A stretch of DNA of 6,195 nt from Methanoregulaceae archaeon. GTDB taxonomy: Archaea > Halobacteriota > Methanomicrobia > Methanomicrobiales > Methanospirillaceae. This document shows, piece after piece, positions 5,888-6,195 of the stretch. Below the pieces are notes generated by a model. That model made no database searches, had not been told where the DNA came from, and saw only the letters and a list, made by a program, of their open reading frames with translations. The DNA is taken from assembly GCA_028679405.1 (NCBI GenBank), contig JAJRBP010000108.1:1-6195 (forward strand), in the 5' to 3' direction. The position numbers were made by a program, and so were the translations under genes. Numbering within the stretch: the first letter of the stretch is position 1; every line of letters begins with the position of its first letter.

Positions 5888-5901
5888 GGAACATAACTTC
5901 C
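5888..5901. promoter_or_regulatory. NrpR operator (perfect GGAA-N6-TTCC) at amtB
   Basis: GGAACATAACTTCC is an exact match to the methanogen nitrogen-repressor consensus and extends to AGGAA-N6-TTCCT. It begins 4 bp after the TATA box and ends just before the predicted transcript start, where bound repressor would block initiation. NrpR is released by 2-oxoglutarate when nitrogen is short, which fits control of an ammonium transporter. Confidence 0.75.
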
Positions 5902-5904
5902 TTC

Positions 5905-6062
5905 TACCGAACAAGAAGGACCGGGAGATTATTCCAGCCTTTACGTTCTGGTGGAGGACAAAAGAGTCCTGCCTGATTGTGGATTCCGAAGGAGTTGTTC
6001 CATGGAACAATCCGGGTCGAGAAAAAGATTATGGAACAATCAGAAGCACAAAGAGTGATTGC
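5905..6062 (+). promoter_or_regulatory. Long structured leader of amtB, candidate translational switch
   Basis: About 155 nt lie between the predicted transcript start and amtB. The leader contains a hairpin AGGAC-N6-GTCCT (5955-5970), a perfect 16-bp palindrome TTGTTCCATGGAACAA (5995-6010), and the direct repeat ATGGAACAATC (6002-6012 and 6031-6041). CAATCA (6037-6042) can pair with TGATTG (6056-6061), which covers most of the amtB Shine-Dalgarno GTGAT (6055-6059). The same left arm can instead pair with CTGATTGT (5973-5980; 8 bp with 6036-6043) or with TTGTTCCAT (5995-6003; 9 bp with 6031-6039). These pairings exclude each other, as in a switch. No known riboswitch class is recognised, and folding was judged by eye. 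Confidence 0.45.
6002..6058 (+). CDS. Upstream ORF of 18 codons in the amtB leader (candidate leader peptide)
   Basis: Reads MEQSGSRKRLWNNQKHKE. It has a better ribosome binding site than amtB, AAGGAG ending seven bases before its ATG, and its ATG is at the centre of the 16-bp palindrome. The TGA stop (6056-6058) lies inside the amtB Shine-Dalgarno, four bases before the amtB ATG, so a ribosome finishing here would open the pairing that hides that site and could re-initiate. Two Gln and two Asn codons among 18 would suit sensing of nitrogen-rich amino acids, though this may be chance. ORFs this short are common, so confidence is low. Confidence 0.3.
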   Translation: MEQSGSRKRLWNNQKHKE

Positions 6063-6195
6063 ATGACAATGACAATTGACACCGGGGCGACTGCATGGGT
6101 GCTGGCAGCAACCGCTCTCGTCATGCTCATGACGCCCGGGGTAGGATTCTTTTATGGCGGTCTCGTACGGAAGAAGAACTTTATTTCGATGATCG
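6063..6195 (+). CDS. amtB: Ammonium transporter AmtB (N-terminal part; continues past the window)
   Basis: The 44 visible codons give the first transmembrane segment of an Amt/MEP/Rh channel: AWVLAATALVMLMTPGVGFFYGG followed by LVRKKN, where the MTPG-x3-FYGGLVRKKN signature is typical of the family. The protein imports ammonium across the cytoplasmic membrane and feeds GlnA. GTGAT (6055-6059) is the ribosome binding site; spacing is 3 bases to the first ATG and 9 to the in-frame ATG at 6069, so either could be used. The promoter has a perfect NrpR-type operator. In archaea amtB is usually followed by glnK, a PII protein that gates the channel, which would lie outside the window. Confidence 0.93.
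   Translation, partial: MTMTIDTGATAWVLAATALVMLMTPGVGFFYGGLVRKKNFISMI

Noticed and set aside
5889..6062. Open in-frame extension of amtB upstream of 6063, with a possible GTG start at 5979
   Set aside because: No ribosome binding site precedes the GTG, the added residues are hydrophilic and unlike Amt N-termini, and the reading at 6063 gives the usual short N-terminus. An open run of 58 codons can arise by chance, but it remains the main alternative to the structured-leader idea.
1..6195. Search for tRNA, rRNA, CRISPR arrays, insertion sequences or phage genes
   Set aside because: No regularly spaced repeats, terminal inverted repeats, transposase motifs or tRNA T-loop signatures were seen; the window reads as a chromosomal metabolic locus.

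Overview
The window is a nitrogen-assimilation locus from a euryarchaeon, most likely a methanogen of the Methanomicrobiales type; that placement is an inference from gene content and style, with no marker gene present. Archaeal signs are AT-rich TATA boxes about 25 bp from the expected transcript starts, oligo-T terminators, a glutamate synthase split into separate domain genes, an alpha-type glutamine synthetase, and a GGAA-N6-TTCC site of the kind bound by the methanogen nitrogen repressor NrpR.

Layout. Positions 1-2211 (minus strand) hold two overlapping genes of a split archaeal glutamate synthase: a glutaminase (class II amidotransferase) gene, then a ferredoxin plus FMN-domain subunit (gltB) that runs off the left edge. 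A 310-bp divergent promoter region (2212-2521) separates them from glnA (2522-3850, plus), which appears to be transcribed leaderless. glnA ends in an oligo-T terminator and faces a convergent gene across a 311-bp spacer (3851-4161) with no convincing protein gene. The convergent gene (4162-5751, minus) encodes a second glutamate-synthase-like FMN protein, which has an N-terminal four-cysteine motif and no recognisable [3Fe-4S] motif. A second divergent promoter region (5752-6062) separates it from an ammonium transporter gene, amtB, which starts at 6063 and is cut by the right edge.

How the genes fit together. AmtB imports ammonium, GlnA fixes it into glutamine, and the glutaminase and FMN subunits transfer the amide nitrogen to 2-oxoglutarate to make glutamate (GS-GOGAT cycle). 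The amtB promoter carries a perfect GGAA-N6-TTCC site just downstream of its TATA box. glnA has a one-mismatch version in a similar position. The FMN-protein gene has a different inverted repeat there, so it may be controlled differently.

The most unusual region is the amtB leader of about 155 nt. It contains a perfect 16-bp palindrome, an 11-bp direct repeat, several mutually exclusive base-pairings, one of which hides the amtB Shine-Dalgarno sequence, and an 18-codon upstream ORF with a good ribosome binding site whose stop codon lies inside that Shine-Dalgarno sequence. Together these look like a post-transcriptional switch. This is inferred from sequence alone.
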